From Haliea sp. (lineage in GTDB: Bacteria > Pseudomonadota > Gammaproteobacteria > Pseudomonadales > Halieaceae), in assembly GCA_024642245.1 (NCBI GenBank), contig JAHEBM010000029.1:1-40716 (forward strand): 40,716 nt of DNA, read 5' to 3'. Every line of letters starts with the position of its first letter. Within the stretch, counting starts at the first letter, position 1. The notes beneath the pieces are model-generated. The model was not told where the DNA came from. It saw only the letters and a program-made list of their open reading frames with translations, and made no database searches. This document shows, one piece after another, positions 1 through 8,397 of this stretch. The translations under genes and the position numbers were made by a program.

Positions 1-1961
1 TCGGGAAACAGCTCTTCCAGAATACGCGGATCGGCTTCGGCCTCGGTTTTGCACTCCGGGCAGATGCGCTTGGCAAGTTTCTGGGCTATTACTCCCGAGA
101 GTTCACTGGCGATGGAGTTGGGGTGCACCTTCAGGTCGTAGATGCGCTGCAGGGCGTCCACCGCGTCGTTGCTGTGCAGTGTCGAAAGCACCACATGACC
201 CGTCTGGGAGGCGCGAATGGCTTCCTGGGCCGTTTCCTGGTCGCGAATTTCGCCCACCAGTATCACGTCCGGGTCCAGGCGTACGAAAGAGCGCATGCCA
301 TCGGCAAAATTGAAACCGATATCCGGGCGTGTCCAGGTCTGTTGTATCCGGTCCATCGAATACTCGATGGGGTCTTCAATGGTAAGCACCTTGCGCCGCC
401 CGTCCTTTGCAAGCTCCGACAAACCGGCGTAGAGCGTGGTGGACTTTCCCGAGCCGGTCGGGCCTACCACCAGCACCAGGCCTGAGGGATTATCGAGCAA
501 GCGACGGTACTGGCGCATGACCAAAGGGTCCATGCCCAGATCCTCGATGGCGACGATATTGCCGGATTGCGGCAGCATGCGTATGACGACTGCCTCCCCA
601 TGCAGGGAGGGCTGGATCTGGATGCGCAGGTCGTAGTTGATGCCGCCGGCGGTGAGCTGCGAGCGCCCGCCCTGGGGAAGGCGTTTCTCGGCGATATCCA
701 TATCTGCCCGGATCTTGATCACGTTGACCAGTCCCCGGGTCTCACTTGGGGATGGGGCATAATGGGTCACGTCGTGCAAATCACCATCCACCCGCAGCCT
801 GATCCGGGTGTGGTGCTTGTATTGTTCTATGTGCAGGTCGCTGGCCCCCTCGCTCACTGCTTCCATTAAAAGCGCATCGCAAAGCGTAATCAGGTGCGCC
901 TCGATATGGTTGCTGCCCGGTGCCAGCAGGTCCGGGGTATTGTCATCGACGGTATCGATGTCCTTGTCGGATACTTTCCATAAACCCTTTGCATCCCCCT
1001 GCAAGGACAGCTCGACCGTTGTCCACAGGCGCTTGAAATCGTTGGGCGTGACCAGCACCTTGATGACCTGTTCGTAGGCGTGCATGTGGAGGATATCAGC
1101 CACGGAGCTATCGGGGTCGTCGGTGGCTACATGCAGCTTGTTGTCCTCCACGAGAACCGGTATCAGGTGATGGGTGTCGAGGAAGCTGCGGGAAAACCCT
1201 TCCATCAGCTGCGGCTGTACCTGCTTGAGCAGTTCATCGACCGCGGCAAAACGCATGCCCGTCTCTTCCGCCAGGCGGCGATAGAGCGTGGCATCCTCCA
1301 TGTCGAGCTTGTCGCGTAATACGTTGATCACGGGCAGCTTTTTCTGGCGGGCTGTTCGGCGGGCCTCGGACAGTACCACCTGGTCAACCATGCCCAGGTC
1401 CAGCAGGGTCATGCCGCTGTCACGGGAGAAATCGACCAGCGCCAGTTCCCGGCGCATCACCGCGCCCAGTTCCGATATTTCGTAGCGGGTCAGCATATGG
1501 GTGCGGTTTTCGCCTTCCTCGAGTGCAATGAGCAGCCCGTCTGCGGCCAGCTGCTTGACCAGCCCGCTCTTGTCCGTAATTCGGGTGGAAGACACAAGAA
1601 TACGGTCGAAGGGTCCGAGGTCGGGCGCACCGGCACTGCCGTCCCCCTCGCGCAATACCAGGTTTGTCAGGCCAAGCTTATTGAACCTGGCCTGTGCGGC
1701 ACGGGCCATCGCGGGGTTGATTTCAATGGTGACGACGTTCGAAGCGAGCTTCGAAAGCAGGGCGGAAAGGTATCCGGCCCCGGTGCCCACCTGTAGCACG
1801 CTGTGGTGCTGCTCGACCCCGGCATGGTTCAGGATTGCGGACACCGCCCCGGCGTGAGGGATACTTCGCCCCATGACCAGGCTCGGGTCATTCATCTCAA
1901 TGAAATGATCCCTCGGCAGTGACCGTAAAGCCCTGGAAATTCGCTTGTCCCCCGATTGCAC
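1..1961 (-). CDS. PCMT-like methyltransferase domain fused to GspE/PilB-type secretion ATPase (3' end beyond window)
   Basis: The minus strand is open from 1961 to the left edge for 653 codons, with the C-terminus outside the window. Residues 1-170 resemble protein-L-isoaspartate O-methyltransferase: SAM motif VLQVGTGAGY (55-64), acidic VVTIE (76-80), GDGS (106-109) and PFDRILVSS (118-126). Residues 185-315 look like the MshEN/T2SSE N-terminal domain. Residues 350-653 are a type II secretion/type IV pilus ATPase with Walker A GPTGSGKST (500-508), Walker B ending LVGEIRD (568-574), a His box TGHVVLSTLHSND (587-599) and the first half of the zinc motif, CPEC (634-637). The start is GTG 1961 behind AAAAGGGG; a later ATG at 1895 would cut into the methyltransferase domain. 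The TISQP-like substrate loop of true PCMTs is replaced by RSIPH (32-36). The ATPase should power pilus or pseudopilus assembly; the role of the fused domain is unknown. Confidence 0.88.
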   Translation of the reverse strand, partial: MQSGDKRISRALRSLPRDHFIEMNDPSLVMGRSIPHAGAVSAILNHAGVEQHHSVLQVGTGAGYLSALLSKLASNVVTIEINPAMARAAQARFNKLGLTNLVLREGDGSAGAPDLGPFDRILVSSTRITDKSGLVKQLAADGLLIALEEGENRTHMLTRYEISELGAVMRRELALVDFSRDSGMTLLDLGMVDQVVLSEARRTARQKKLPVINVLRDKLDMEDATLYRRLAEETGMRFAAVDELLKQVQPQLMEGFSRSFLDTHHLIPVLVEDNKLHVATDDPDSSVADILHMHAYEQVIKVLVTPNDFKRLWTTVELSLQGDAKGLWKVSDKDIDTVDDNTPDLLAPGSNHIEAHLITLCDALLMEAVSEGASDLHIEQYKHHTRIRLRVDGDLHDVTHYAPSPSETRGLVNVIKIRADMDIAEKRLPQGGRSQLTAGGINYDLRIQIQPSLHGEAVVIRMLPQSGNIVAIEDLGMDPLVMRQYRRLLDNPSGLVLVVGPTGSGKSTTLYAGLSELAKDGRRKVLTIEDPIEYSMDRIQQTWTRPDIGFNFADGMRSFVRLDPDVILVGEIRDQETAQEAIRASQTGHVVLSTLHSNDAVDALQRIYDLKVHPNSIASELSGVIAQKLAKRICPECKTEAEADPRILEELFP

Positions 1962-2081
1962 ACCCGCGCCCCTTTTCCCGACAGCTGATCAAAACTCCCT
2001 TACGCTTTCAGTATACGGTTTACAGGCTGCTAATTCCGTTTGCGCCAGATCAACAGAAGATGGGATAGGCGGCTCAAAGTG

Positions 2082-3341
2082 TTAACTGGTTCGCGGATGG
2101 ACAATGACGGGCAAGTCGGTATACCCGTGCACGAAGGATGAAACCGAGCGCTCGGGCTTGCCAGCGACCTCTATGCGCTCAAAGCGCTTGAGAATCTCCT
2201 CCCACAGTACGCGCAATTGCAGTTCGGCCAGGCGGTTACCCATACAGCGATGAATGCCGAAGCCGAAGCCCAGGTGCTTGCGCACATTCGGCCGGTCTAT
2301 GATAAAGTCGTTTGGGCGCTCGAACACCCGCTCGTCCCTGTTGCCGGAGATGTACCACATTACCACTTTATCCCCGGCCTTTATCTGCTGCCCTCCCAGC
2401 TCGGTGTCGCATTTCGCGGTGCGACGCATATGCGCCAGGGGTGTCTGCCAGCGCACCGTCTCGGCGACCATGCTGGGAATCAGGTCCTGTTCTGCCACCA
2501 GTCGCTGGAATTGTTCCGGGTTGTTGGCCAGGTTCAGGACACTGGCGCTCATGGTATTGCGAGTCGTGTCGTTGCCGCCCACTATCAGCAACACCAGGTT
2601 GCCCAGGTACTCGACGGGGCTCATATTCCTCGTGGCCTCACCGTGGGCAAGCATGGATACCAGGTCGTTTTTTGGCGGTGCTTTTACCCGCTCGTTCCAA
2701 AGCCCGGTAAAATACTCCAGGCACTGCAGCATAATGGCCTTGCGCTCGTCGTCCGTCTCGATCAGGCCCATGCCCGGTACCGCGGTCGCAACATCAGACC
2801 AGTAGGTCAGCTTGGCTCGATCCTCAAACGGGAAGTCGAACAGGGTCGCCAGCATGCGAGTAGTGAGCTCAATGGAGACTTTATCTACCCAGTTAAAGCG
2901 CTCCCCCACCGGCAGGTGATCCAGAATGTCGATGGTGCGTTCGCGGATAATAGGCTCGAAATAGCGCAAATTTTCTGGTCCTGTGACCGGGGCGACTACC
3001 TTGCGCTGTTCATCATGCTTGGGCCGGTCCATCGCGATAAACATCGGCAGTGGAAAATCTTCCAGCGGATCGCTGATGACGATGTTGGGTTCCGAGGAGT
3101 ACACCTCGTGTGAGGTATCCACTGTCATGATGTCGTCGTAGCGGGTGACAGACCAGTAGGGGCCAAAAAAGCTCTCGGCGCAATAGTGTACCGGTGCTTC
3201 GTCCCGCAGTCGCTTGAACCATCTTTCCTGTACATCGTGGGCAAACAGGAACGGGTTGGCCACGTTCAGTTCCGCCAGTGGCACACTGTAGGGGTCGATT
3301 GCAACCTGGTCTTGGGTGTACATCGGACGTGCGTCAGACAT
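2082..3341 (-). CDS. Cytochrome P450, CYP153 family (terminal alkane/fatty acid hydroxylase)
   Basis: This 419-residue soluble P450 has the oxygen-activating I-helix motif GGNDTTR (255-261), the K-helix ETVR (294-297) and the haem loop FGFGIHRCMGNRL with Cys366 as thiolate ligand. Long stretches, such as FGPYWSVTRYDD, SSEPNIVISDP, MVAETVRWQTPLAHMRR and SGNRDERVF, match what I recall of the CYP153A family (for example the Marinobacter enzyme), which hydroxylates n-alkanes, fatty acids or alcohols at the terminal carbon. The N-terminus is shorter than in some CYP153A proteins. The start ATG has AGGAGA about six bases upstream. CYP153 enzymes need a ferredoxin and a ferredoxin reductase; neither is in this window, so electrons must come from elsewhere. 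The gene is divergent from the DUF3604 gene and 120 bp upstream of the PCMT-GspE gene. Substrate chain length cannot be read from sequence. Confidence 0.93.
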   Translation of the reverse strand: MSDARPMYTQDQVAIDPYSVPLAELNVANPFLFAHDVQERWFKRLRDEAPVHYCAESFFGPYWSVTRYDDIMTVDTSHEVYSSEPNIVISDPLEDFPLPMFIAMDRPKHDEQRKVVAPVTGPENLRYFEPIIRERTIDILDHLPVGERFNWVDKVSIELTTRMLATLFDFPFEDRAKLTYWSDVATAVPGMGLIETDDERKAIMLQCLEYFTGLWNERVKAPPKNDLVSMLAHGEATRNMSPVEYLGNLVLLIVGGNDTTRNTMSASVLNLANNPEQFQRLVAEQDLIPSMVAETVRWQTPLAHMRRTAKCDTELGGQQIKAGDKVVMWYISGNRDERVFERPNDFIIDRPNVRKHLGFGFGIHRCMGNRLAELQLRVLWEEILKRFERIEVAGKPERSVSSFVHGYTDLPVIVHPRTS

Positions 3342-3420
3342 AGTGGCTTCTCCTGGTAGTCCTGATGGTCGCCAGTGTAGGACAAGCTGCCGGCTTTGGC
3401 CACGAGGGATGCGCGGGTAC

Positions 3421-3448
3421 TTGCGCCCGAGGCTGGTCAGTCTACACT
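3421..3448 (+). promoter_or_regulatory. Possible sigma-70 promoter for the DUF3604 operon
   Basis: TTGCGC at 3421-3426 and TACACT at 3443-3448 are separated by 16 bp and lie about 60 bp before the ATG at 3512, in the divergent gap between the P450 and DUF3604 genes. Both boxes are recognisable but not perfect, and no other support is available. Confidence 0.35.
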
Positions 3449-3511
3449 GTGTGCTTTACAACGCGGTGCATTCAGGCTCTGCTGCGTCGGTCGAAAGAGG
3501 ATGGCCCAACA

Positions 3512-5359
3512 ATGAAATCGTTCCCCCATGTTTGCTTCACCGTTGCCCTCGCTCTGGCGACGCCGGTGGTCACCGCCGACCAGGAACCGGCCAGCGCTGC
3601 GACCCATGCCTTTTTCGGTGCCGTGCATGTTCATACCAGCTACTCATTCGATGCCTATACCAACGGGACACTGACCTCGCCAGCCCACGCCTACCAGTGG
3701 GCCCAGGGCAAGCCGATTCCCGGGGGCGGTGGTGGTCCCGACCTGCAGATAAAGCAGCCACTGGACTTTTATGCCGTGTCCGATCACGCCGAGTGGCTGG
3801 GCGTGTTCAAACTCATGGAGGAGCCTGGCAATCCCCTGAGTAAATTGCCCATAGCCGCACAGATTACCGCGGCGGACCAGAATACGCGCATGCAGGCGTT
3901 TGCCGGGGTTCTGCGGGATTTCAGTATGGGCAAGGCGGACCCGGCCCTGAACGATCCCCAGGTGAACCGGACGGTCTGGAAGGATATCGCGTCTACCGCG
4001 GATGAGTACTATCGCCCCGGCGAGTTCACCACTTTCCCGGCGTTCGAGTGGTCTTCCAACCCGGAAATGCGCAACCTGCACCGGGTGGTCGTGTTCCGGG
4101 ATTCGAAAAACCTGCCGGATCGCGTGCTGTCCTCGATCGAGTCTACCGACCCGGAGCACCTCTGGGCCTGGATGGGTGAGCAGCGCAAGGCCGGAGCAAC
4201 CCTGCTGGCCATTCCGCACAACGCCAATGCCAGCGACGGCCTGATGTTTTCCCTGCAGACCCGGGACGGCAAGCCACTGAGCGAGGCCTATATCCGCACT
4301 CGCAGTGAAAACGAGCCCCTGTACGAAATCACACAGATCAAGGGTACTTCGGAAACTCACCCGAGCCTCTCGCCCAACGACGAGTTTGCGGGCTTTGAGC
4401 AGTGGGACTACACCCTGTCAGCGGATGGCCTCAGGCCGACCCATCGCAAGGGAAGTTTCGCCCGGCAGGCGCTCCTGGACGGGCTGTCCTTCGATGCGAA
4501 AGGTATGGGAAATCCGTTCCACTACGGCTTTATCGGCGATACCGATACCCACAATGCCGCTGCTTCCAACGAGGAGTACAACTACACGGGCAAGTTCGCC
4601 TTCGAGAACGACCCGGTACACCGCCTTAAGGGTATCAAGGGGCAGCCGGCGTCGCAGGTACAGCAGGTCAGGGAGTTCAGCTCGGGCGGACTGGCCGGCG
4701 TCTGGGCGCAGGAAAATACCCGCGAGTCGATCTACGCCGCCATGCTGCGGCGGGAGACCTTCGGTACCACCGGCCCACAGATCAAGGTACGTTTTTTCGG
4801 CGGCTGGGAATACGGCGCCGATGATGTAACCAGCCGCGATTTTGTCGCCCGGGGATATGCCAAGGGGGTACCCATGGGTGGAACCCTCACGGGGCCGGGC
4901 AAGAAGGGTGCTCCCTCGTTCCTGGTCTGGGCAAGCAAGGCCGCTGATAGCGGTAACCTGGACCGTATCCAGGTTATCAAGGGCTGGGTCGACGCCAGTG
5001 GCGCACAGCACGAGAAAATTTACGACGTGAGCTGGAGCGGTGACCGCCGCATCGGCGACAAGGGTGAGTTGCCGGCCGTGGGCAATACCGTCGACGTCGG
5101 GAAAGCCAGCTATAGCAACAGCATCGGCACCGCGGAACTGACTGCGCTGTGGACCGATCCGGATTTCGATGCTCGCCAGCATGCATTCTATTATGCGCGG
5201 GTACTGGAAATACCGACGCCGCGTTGGAGTACATACGATGCCGCCAGGCTGGGAATGGACGTACCGGGGGGGCTGCCCACCAGCATCCAGGAGCGCGCCT
5301 ATACATCGCCTATCTGGTATGAGCCGGTCGCCACCGCTGTGGCCACCCGGGAGAATTAG
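3512..5359 (+). CDS. DUF3604 family secreted protein
   Basis: This 615-residue protein begins with a cleavable signal peptide (about residues 1-22, ending VVTA), so it is exported. The mature part has metal-binding-looking motifs typical of DUF3604, a PHP-like family: HVHTSYSFDA near 39-48, SDHAEW near 90-95 and GDTDTHNAA further on. No reaction has been firmly established for the family; the motifs suggest a metal-dependent hydrolase. The reading frame stays open upstream to 3365, but ATG 3512 is the only start that puts the signal peptide at the N-terminus. It is followed after 5 bp by an enoyl-CoA hydratase-like gene and then a CoA-binding protein gene, so the three are probably co-transcribed. 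Family assignment is confident; function is not. Confidence 0.9.
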   Translation: MKSFPHVCFTVALALATPVVTADQEPASAATHAFFGAVHVHTSYSFDAYTNGTLTSPAHAYQWAQGKPIPGGGGGPDLQIKQPLDFYAVSDHAEWLGVFKLMEEPGNPLSKLPIAAQITAADQNTRMQAFAGVLRDFSMGKADPALNDPQVNRTVWKDIASTADEYYRPGEFTTFPAFEWSSNPEMRNLHRVVVFRDSKNLPDRVLSSIESTDPEHLWAWMGEQRKAGATLLAIPHNANASDGLMFSLQTRDGKPLSEAYIRTRSENEPLYEITQIKGTSETHPSLSPNDEFAGFEQWDYTLSADGLRPTHRKGSFARQALLDGLSFDAKGMGNPFHYGFIGDTDTHNAAASNEEYNYTGKFAFENDPVHRLKGIKGQPASQVQQVREFSSGGLAGVWAQENTRESIYAAMLRRETFGTTGPQIKVRFFGGWEYGADDVTSRDFVARGYAKGVPMGGTLTGPGKKGAPSFLVWASKAADSGNLDRIQVIKGWVDASGAQHEKIYDVSWSGDRRIGDKGELPAVGNTVDVGKASYSNSIGTAELTALWTDPDFDARQHAFYYARVLEIPTPRWSTYDAARLGMDVPGGLPTSIQERAYTSPIWYEPVATAVATREN

Positions 5360-5364
5360 ACGCC

Positions 5365-6210
5365 ATGGACAATAGCAGCGCCAGGCCGACCCACGCCGAA
5401 GGAGAACAGCTTCAGGACTCGCCCCACGTACTGACGGACCTGCGGGGGCACGTGCTGTGGCTCAGCCTGAACCGGCCGGCCCAGCGCAATCCCCTGTCCA
5501 GCTCGATGATCAATGCATTGGCGCAGGCGGTGCGCGATGCCGGTGACGATTCCCGGGTGCGGGTGGTAGTGATCTGCGGCACAGGTCCGGTATTTTCCGC
5601 AGGGCACGACCTGCGCGAGCTGGGACAGCGCAAGACGGAGTCCCGGGAGGAATGGGTCGCGCGCAGCCGCCTCATCCTCGAGGATTGCGCGCAGATGATG
5701 CTCGACATCCTGCACAGCCCCAAAGCCGTTATTGCCTGTGTGCAGGGTACGGCTACCGCCGCCGGATGCCAGTTGGTGTCTGCCTGTGACCTGGCCGTGG
5801 CCAGTGACCAGGCGTATTTTTGTACGCCGGGGGTGAATATCGGCACATTCTGCACCACGCCGCTGGTGGGCATCGGTCGTAACATACATCGCAAGCACGC
5901 CATGGAAATGGCGCTGACAGGTGATCTTATGCCTGCTGCGGATGCCCTTCGTTTCGGCCTCGTGAACAAGGTGGTACCCGCGGAAGACTTGCAGGGCGAG
6001 GTGAAAGAGCTGGCGGCCAGGATCGCTTCCAAATCGGCGCTGGCCATCAGGAGCGGCAAGGAGACATTTTACCGGCAGCTGGACATGCCGCTGGAGGAGG
6101 CCTTCCGGCATGCGACCGAGGTCATGCTGGAGGGTGTGGTCTCCGCAGAGGCAAAAGAAGGTACCCGCGCGTTCCTGGAAAAGCGCAGCCCGCAGTGGGG
6201 CGACGCCTGA
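5365..6210 (+). CDS. Enoyl-CoA hydratase/isomerase (crotonase) family protein, ECHDC3-like
   Basis: This 281-residue protein has the crotonase fold: LSLNRPAQRNPLSSSM near the N-terminus, the oxyanion-hole segment FSAGHDLREL, and the second conserved block GTATAAGCQLVSACDLAVAS. The family binds acyl-CoA thioesters and usually acts in fatty-acid beta-oxidation. The two glutamates that catalyse hydration in classical enoyl-CoA hydratase appear to be replaced here, by Gln in GCQLVSACD and by Gly in TPGVNIG. It may therefore be an isomerase, a hydrolase or a non-classical member, as is the case for ECHDC3-like proteins. The ATG has GGGAG upstream and sits 5 bp after the DUF3604 stop codon. The next gene starts 5 bp after this one ends, which supports an operon. 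Confidence 0.88.
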   Translation: MDNSSARPTHAEGEQLQDSPHVLTDLRGHVLWLSLNRPAQRNPLSSSMINALAQAVRDAGDDSRVRVVVICGTGPVFSAGHDLRELGQRKTESREEWVARSRLILEDCAQMMLDILHSPKAVIACVQGTATAAGCQLVSACDLAVASDQAYFCTPGVNIGTFCTTPLVGIGRNIHRKHAMEMALTGDLMPAADALRFGLVNKVVPAEDLQGEVKELAARIASKSALAIRSGKETFYRQLDMPLEEAFRHATEVMLEGVVSAEAKEGTRAFLEKRSPQWGDA

Positions 6211-6215
6211 TCGCA

Positions 6216-6674
6216 ATGCCGCTGTCCTCAGACGCCGATATCGCCCGCATTCTGTCGGCAACCCGCACGATTGCCCTGCTGGGCGCCAGTCACAAGGCGG
6301 CGCGGCCCAGTTACGGCGTGATGCAATTCCTGCTCGCAAGCGGATACACGGTGTACCCGGTGAATCCCGGACTGGCCGGGCAGCAGTTGCTGGGTTGCCC
6401 GGTGTATGCCAGCCTGGAAGAGATCCCGGTCGCCGTTGACATGGTGGATGTGTTCCGCCAGTCGCATTTTTTGCAAGGTATCGTCGCGGAAGCCATTGCC
6501 GCAGGGGCGAAGACCTTGTGGACCCAACTGGGTGTGGTGGACATGACGGCTTGCCATATGGCCGAACAGGCAGGCCTGGAGGTGGTGATGGACCGCTGCC
6601 CTGCCATCGAACTGCCGCGATTGCTGGCCGCTGGACTGGTCCCTGACCGGCCCCCGGGCAGGGTGGCGCCTTGA
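6216..6674 (+). CDS. CoA-binding protein (YccU-type Rossmann domain)
   Basis: This 152-residue single-domain protein has the CoA-binding Rossmann fold: TIALLGASHKAARPSYGV near the N-terminus, a middle VDMVDVFR segment and the hallmark VVMDRCPAIELPRL at the C-terminal end. The fold is that of the succinyl-CoA synthetase alpha-subunit nucleotide domain; proteins of this size bind CoA but have no established reaction. ATG 6216 lies 5 bp after the preceding stop codon. A GTG at 6195 would overlap the crotonase gene by 16 bases and is a less likely start. It is the last gene of the DUF3604-crotonase-CoA-binding operon, followed by a hairpin terminator. Confidence 0.88.
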   Translation: MPLSSDADIARILSATRTIALLGASHKAARPSYGVMQFLLASGYTVYPVNPGLAGQQLLGCPVYASLEEIPVAVDMVDVFRQSHFLQGIVAEAIAAGAKTLWTQLGVVDMTACHMAEQAGLEVVMDRCPAIELPRLLAAGLVPDRPPGRVAP

Positions 6675-6721
6675 TGGTCTATGCTTGGTATCCGGGCCCG
6701 GGGCCAGCGGATCGTCATCGC

Positions 6722-6742
6722 CTGCCTTGCGAGGCGGTTTTT
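6722..6742 (+). terminator. Rho-independent terminator after the DUF3604 operon
   Basis: A 6-bp stem CTGCCT/AGGCGG (one T-G wobble) closes a TGCG loop and is followed directly by five T residues. It lies 48 bases after the CoA-binding protein stop and before the aldehyde dehydrogenase gene. Confidence 0.6.
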
Positions 6743-6859
6743 GGCCACAAATGACCATTACCAGGCGTGATTTCCTAAGTGCCGGGACGCATTAATGGTC
6801 AAAATAACGGATAATCCCCCGCCACACCTGCACTCACCGTTCGACACGAGGACCAGCAC

Positions 6860-8302
6860 ATGACAGCAATAGAGGAAAACCTGCACAACGACACCGCGGG
6901 CATGTTGGCCGCCCAGTTTGAAAAACAGCGCGCCCTGTACCTGGCTGCACCCAATCCAGCGTATAACCAGCGCAAGCAGGACCTTGAAAATCTCAAGCGG
7001 ATGATCAACGAAAACCGGGAGGAGATCATTGCCGCGATCAGCCAGGACTACAGCAACCGGTCCCGCCACGAGACCCAGTTCGCCGAGATCATCTCGGTGA
7101 CCGATGGTATCAACGACTGTATAAAAAACCTGAAGAAATGGACTCGTGTACAAAAGCGGCATGTTGACCAGAGCATGTTCACGGGCGCCAAAAACCGGGT
7201 GATCCCACAGCCCATGGGCGTGGTGGGCATCATTGTTCCCTGGAATTTCCCGATTAACCTGAGCTTCATGCCCCTGGCGGCTGCCTTTGCGGCGGGCAAC
7301 CGGGCGATGGTCAAGATGTCGGAAAATTCGATAAACCTCACCCGCCTGCTGATGCGCATCTCGCCGAACTACCTGCCCGAGGACAAGCTGAAGTTCTACG
7401 AGGAGACTGGCGGGGTGGGTATCGAGTTTTCGAAGATCCCCTTCGACCTGCTGGTCTTTACCGGCTCGGGCCAGACCGGACGGTCGGTCATGGCCTCCGC
7501 GGCACAGAACCTGACACCGGTGGTACTGGAGCTGGGAGGCAAGGCGCCCGCCGTGATCGACCCGGCTTACCCGATGGAAAAGGCGGTGGGGCGCATCATG
7601 TTCGTCAAGCAGTTCAACGCCGGGCAGATCTGTACCAACGTTGACTATGTGTTCGTACACGAATCCCAGCGCGACGACCTCGTGGCCAAGGCCAAGGCCT
7701 ACGTGGCCAGGCACTGCCCGGATATCAACCACGTCGATTACACCTCGATCATTGACGACAGGTCGGTCAAGCGCCTGCAGGACACGGTGGAGGATGCCAG
7801 GAGCAAGGGCGCCACGGTGATCAACCTCAACGGCAGCCAGGAGGTCAACGTTGAAAAACGCAAATTCCCCTTGCACCTGGTAATGGATACCACGGCGGAT
7901 ATGACCATTCGCAACAGGGAAACCTTCGGGCCCTTGTTGATGGTGCTTACCTACAAGGAGCCGCAGGACGTGATTGACTACGTCAACGCCCACGATCGTC
8001 CACTGGCGCTGTACCCGTTCACCAACAATAACAAGCTGGCGGATATGTACATCGAGCGCATCATGTCCGGTGGCGTGAGCGTGAATGACGCGCTGATGCA
8101 TGTCGCCCAGCATGATATTCCCTTTGGCGGCGTGGGGCCCAGCGGTATGGGGCACTACCATGGCTACGAGGGGTTTGTTACCTTCTCCAAACTGCGGCCG
8201 GTATTTTACCAGGCGAGTTTTTCTTCCCTGCAGTTCCTGCGTCCACCCTACAAGGGCTTTGCCACCCGCGTGTTCAACCTGCTGGTGAAGCTCAAGAGTT
8301 GA
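6860..8302 (+). CDS. Aldehyde dehydrogenase, coniferyl-aldehyde dehydrogenase type
   Basis: This 480-residue NAD(P)-dependent aldehyde dehydrogenase has the general-base motif LELGGKAP with Glu224 and the nucleophile motif FNAGQICTN with Cys258, spaced as usual for the superfamily. The short form, the N-terminal NQRKQDLENLKRMI region and the C-terminal hydrophobic tail place it with the coniferyl-aldehyde/long-chain fatty aldehyde dehydrogenases (CalB-like), which oxidise an aldehyde to a carboxylic acid. The ATG has GAGGA at suitable distance. It lies just before a PQQ alcohol dehydrogenase and an acyl-CoA synthetase on the same strand, so it probably oxidises the aldehyde made by the former. 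The exact substrate cannot be determined. Confidence 0.93.
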   Translation: MTAIEENLHNDTAGMLAAQFEKQRALYLAAPNPAYNQRKQDLENLKRMINENREEIIAAISQDYSNRSRHETQFAEIISVTDGINDCIKNLKKWTRVQKRHVDQSMFTGAKNRVIPQPMGVVGIIVPWNFPINLSFMPLAAAFAAGNRAMVKMSENSINLTRLLMRISPNYLPEDKLKFYEETGGVGIEFSKIPFDLLVFTGSGQTGRSVMASAAQNLTPVVLELGGKAPAVIDPAYPMEKAVGRIMFVKQFNAGQICTNVDYVFVHESQRDDLVAKAKAYVARHCPDINHVDYTSIIDDRSVKRLQDTVEDARSKGATVINLNGSQEVNVEKRKFPLHLVMDTTADMTIRNRETFGPLLMVLTYKEPQDVIDYVNAHDRPLALYPFTNNNKLADMYIERIMSGGVSVNDALMHVAQHDIPFGGVGPSGMGHYHGYEGFVTFSKLRPVFYQASFSSLQFLRPPYKGFATRVFNLLVKLKS

Positions 8303-8397
8303 TGCACTGTCGGCGCCCCCGGAATGTTGTGCCCTGTACCGGGTCATCACTTCCGGGTGGCTTGTCCTTCGACCAATAACAAGAGGATATAGATTTC

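Noticed and set aside
6758-8350. Open frame of 530 codons on the minus strand across the aldehyde dehydrogenase gene
   Set aside because: It is antisense to a clear enzyme gene, has a composition rich in His, Arg and Val typical of a GC-driven shadow frame, and shows no family pattern.
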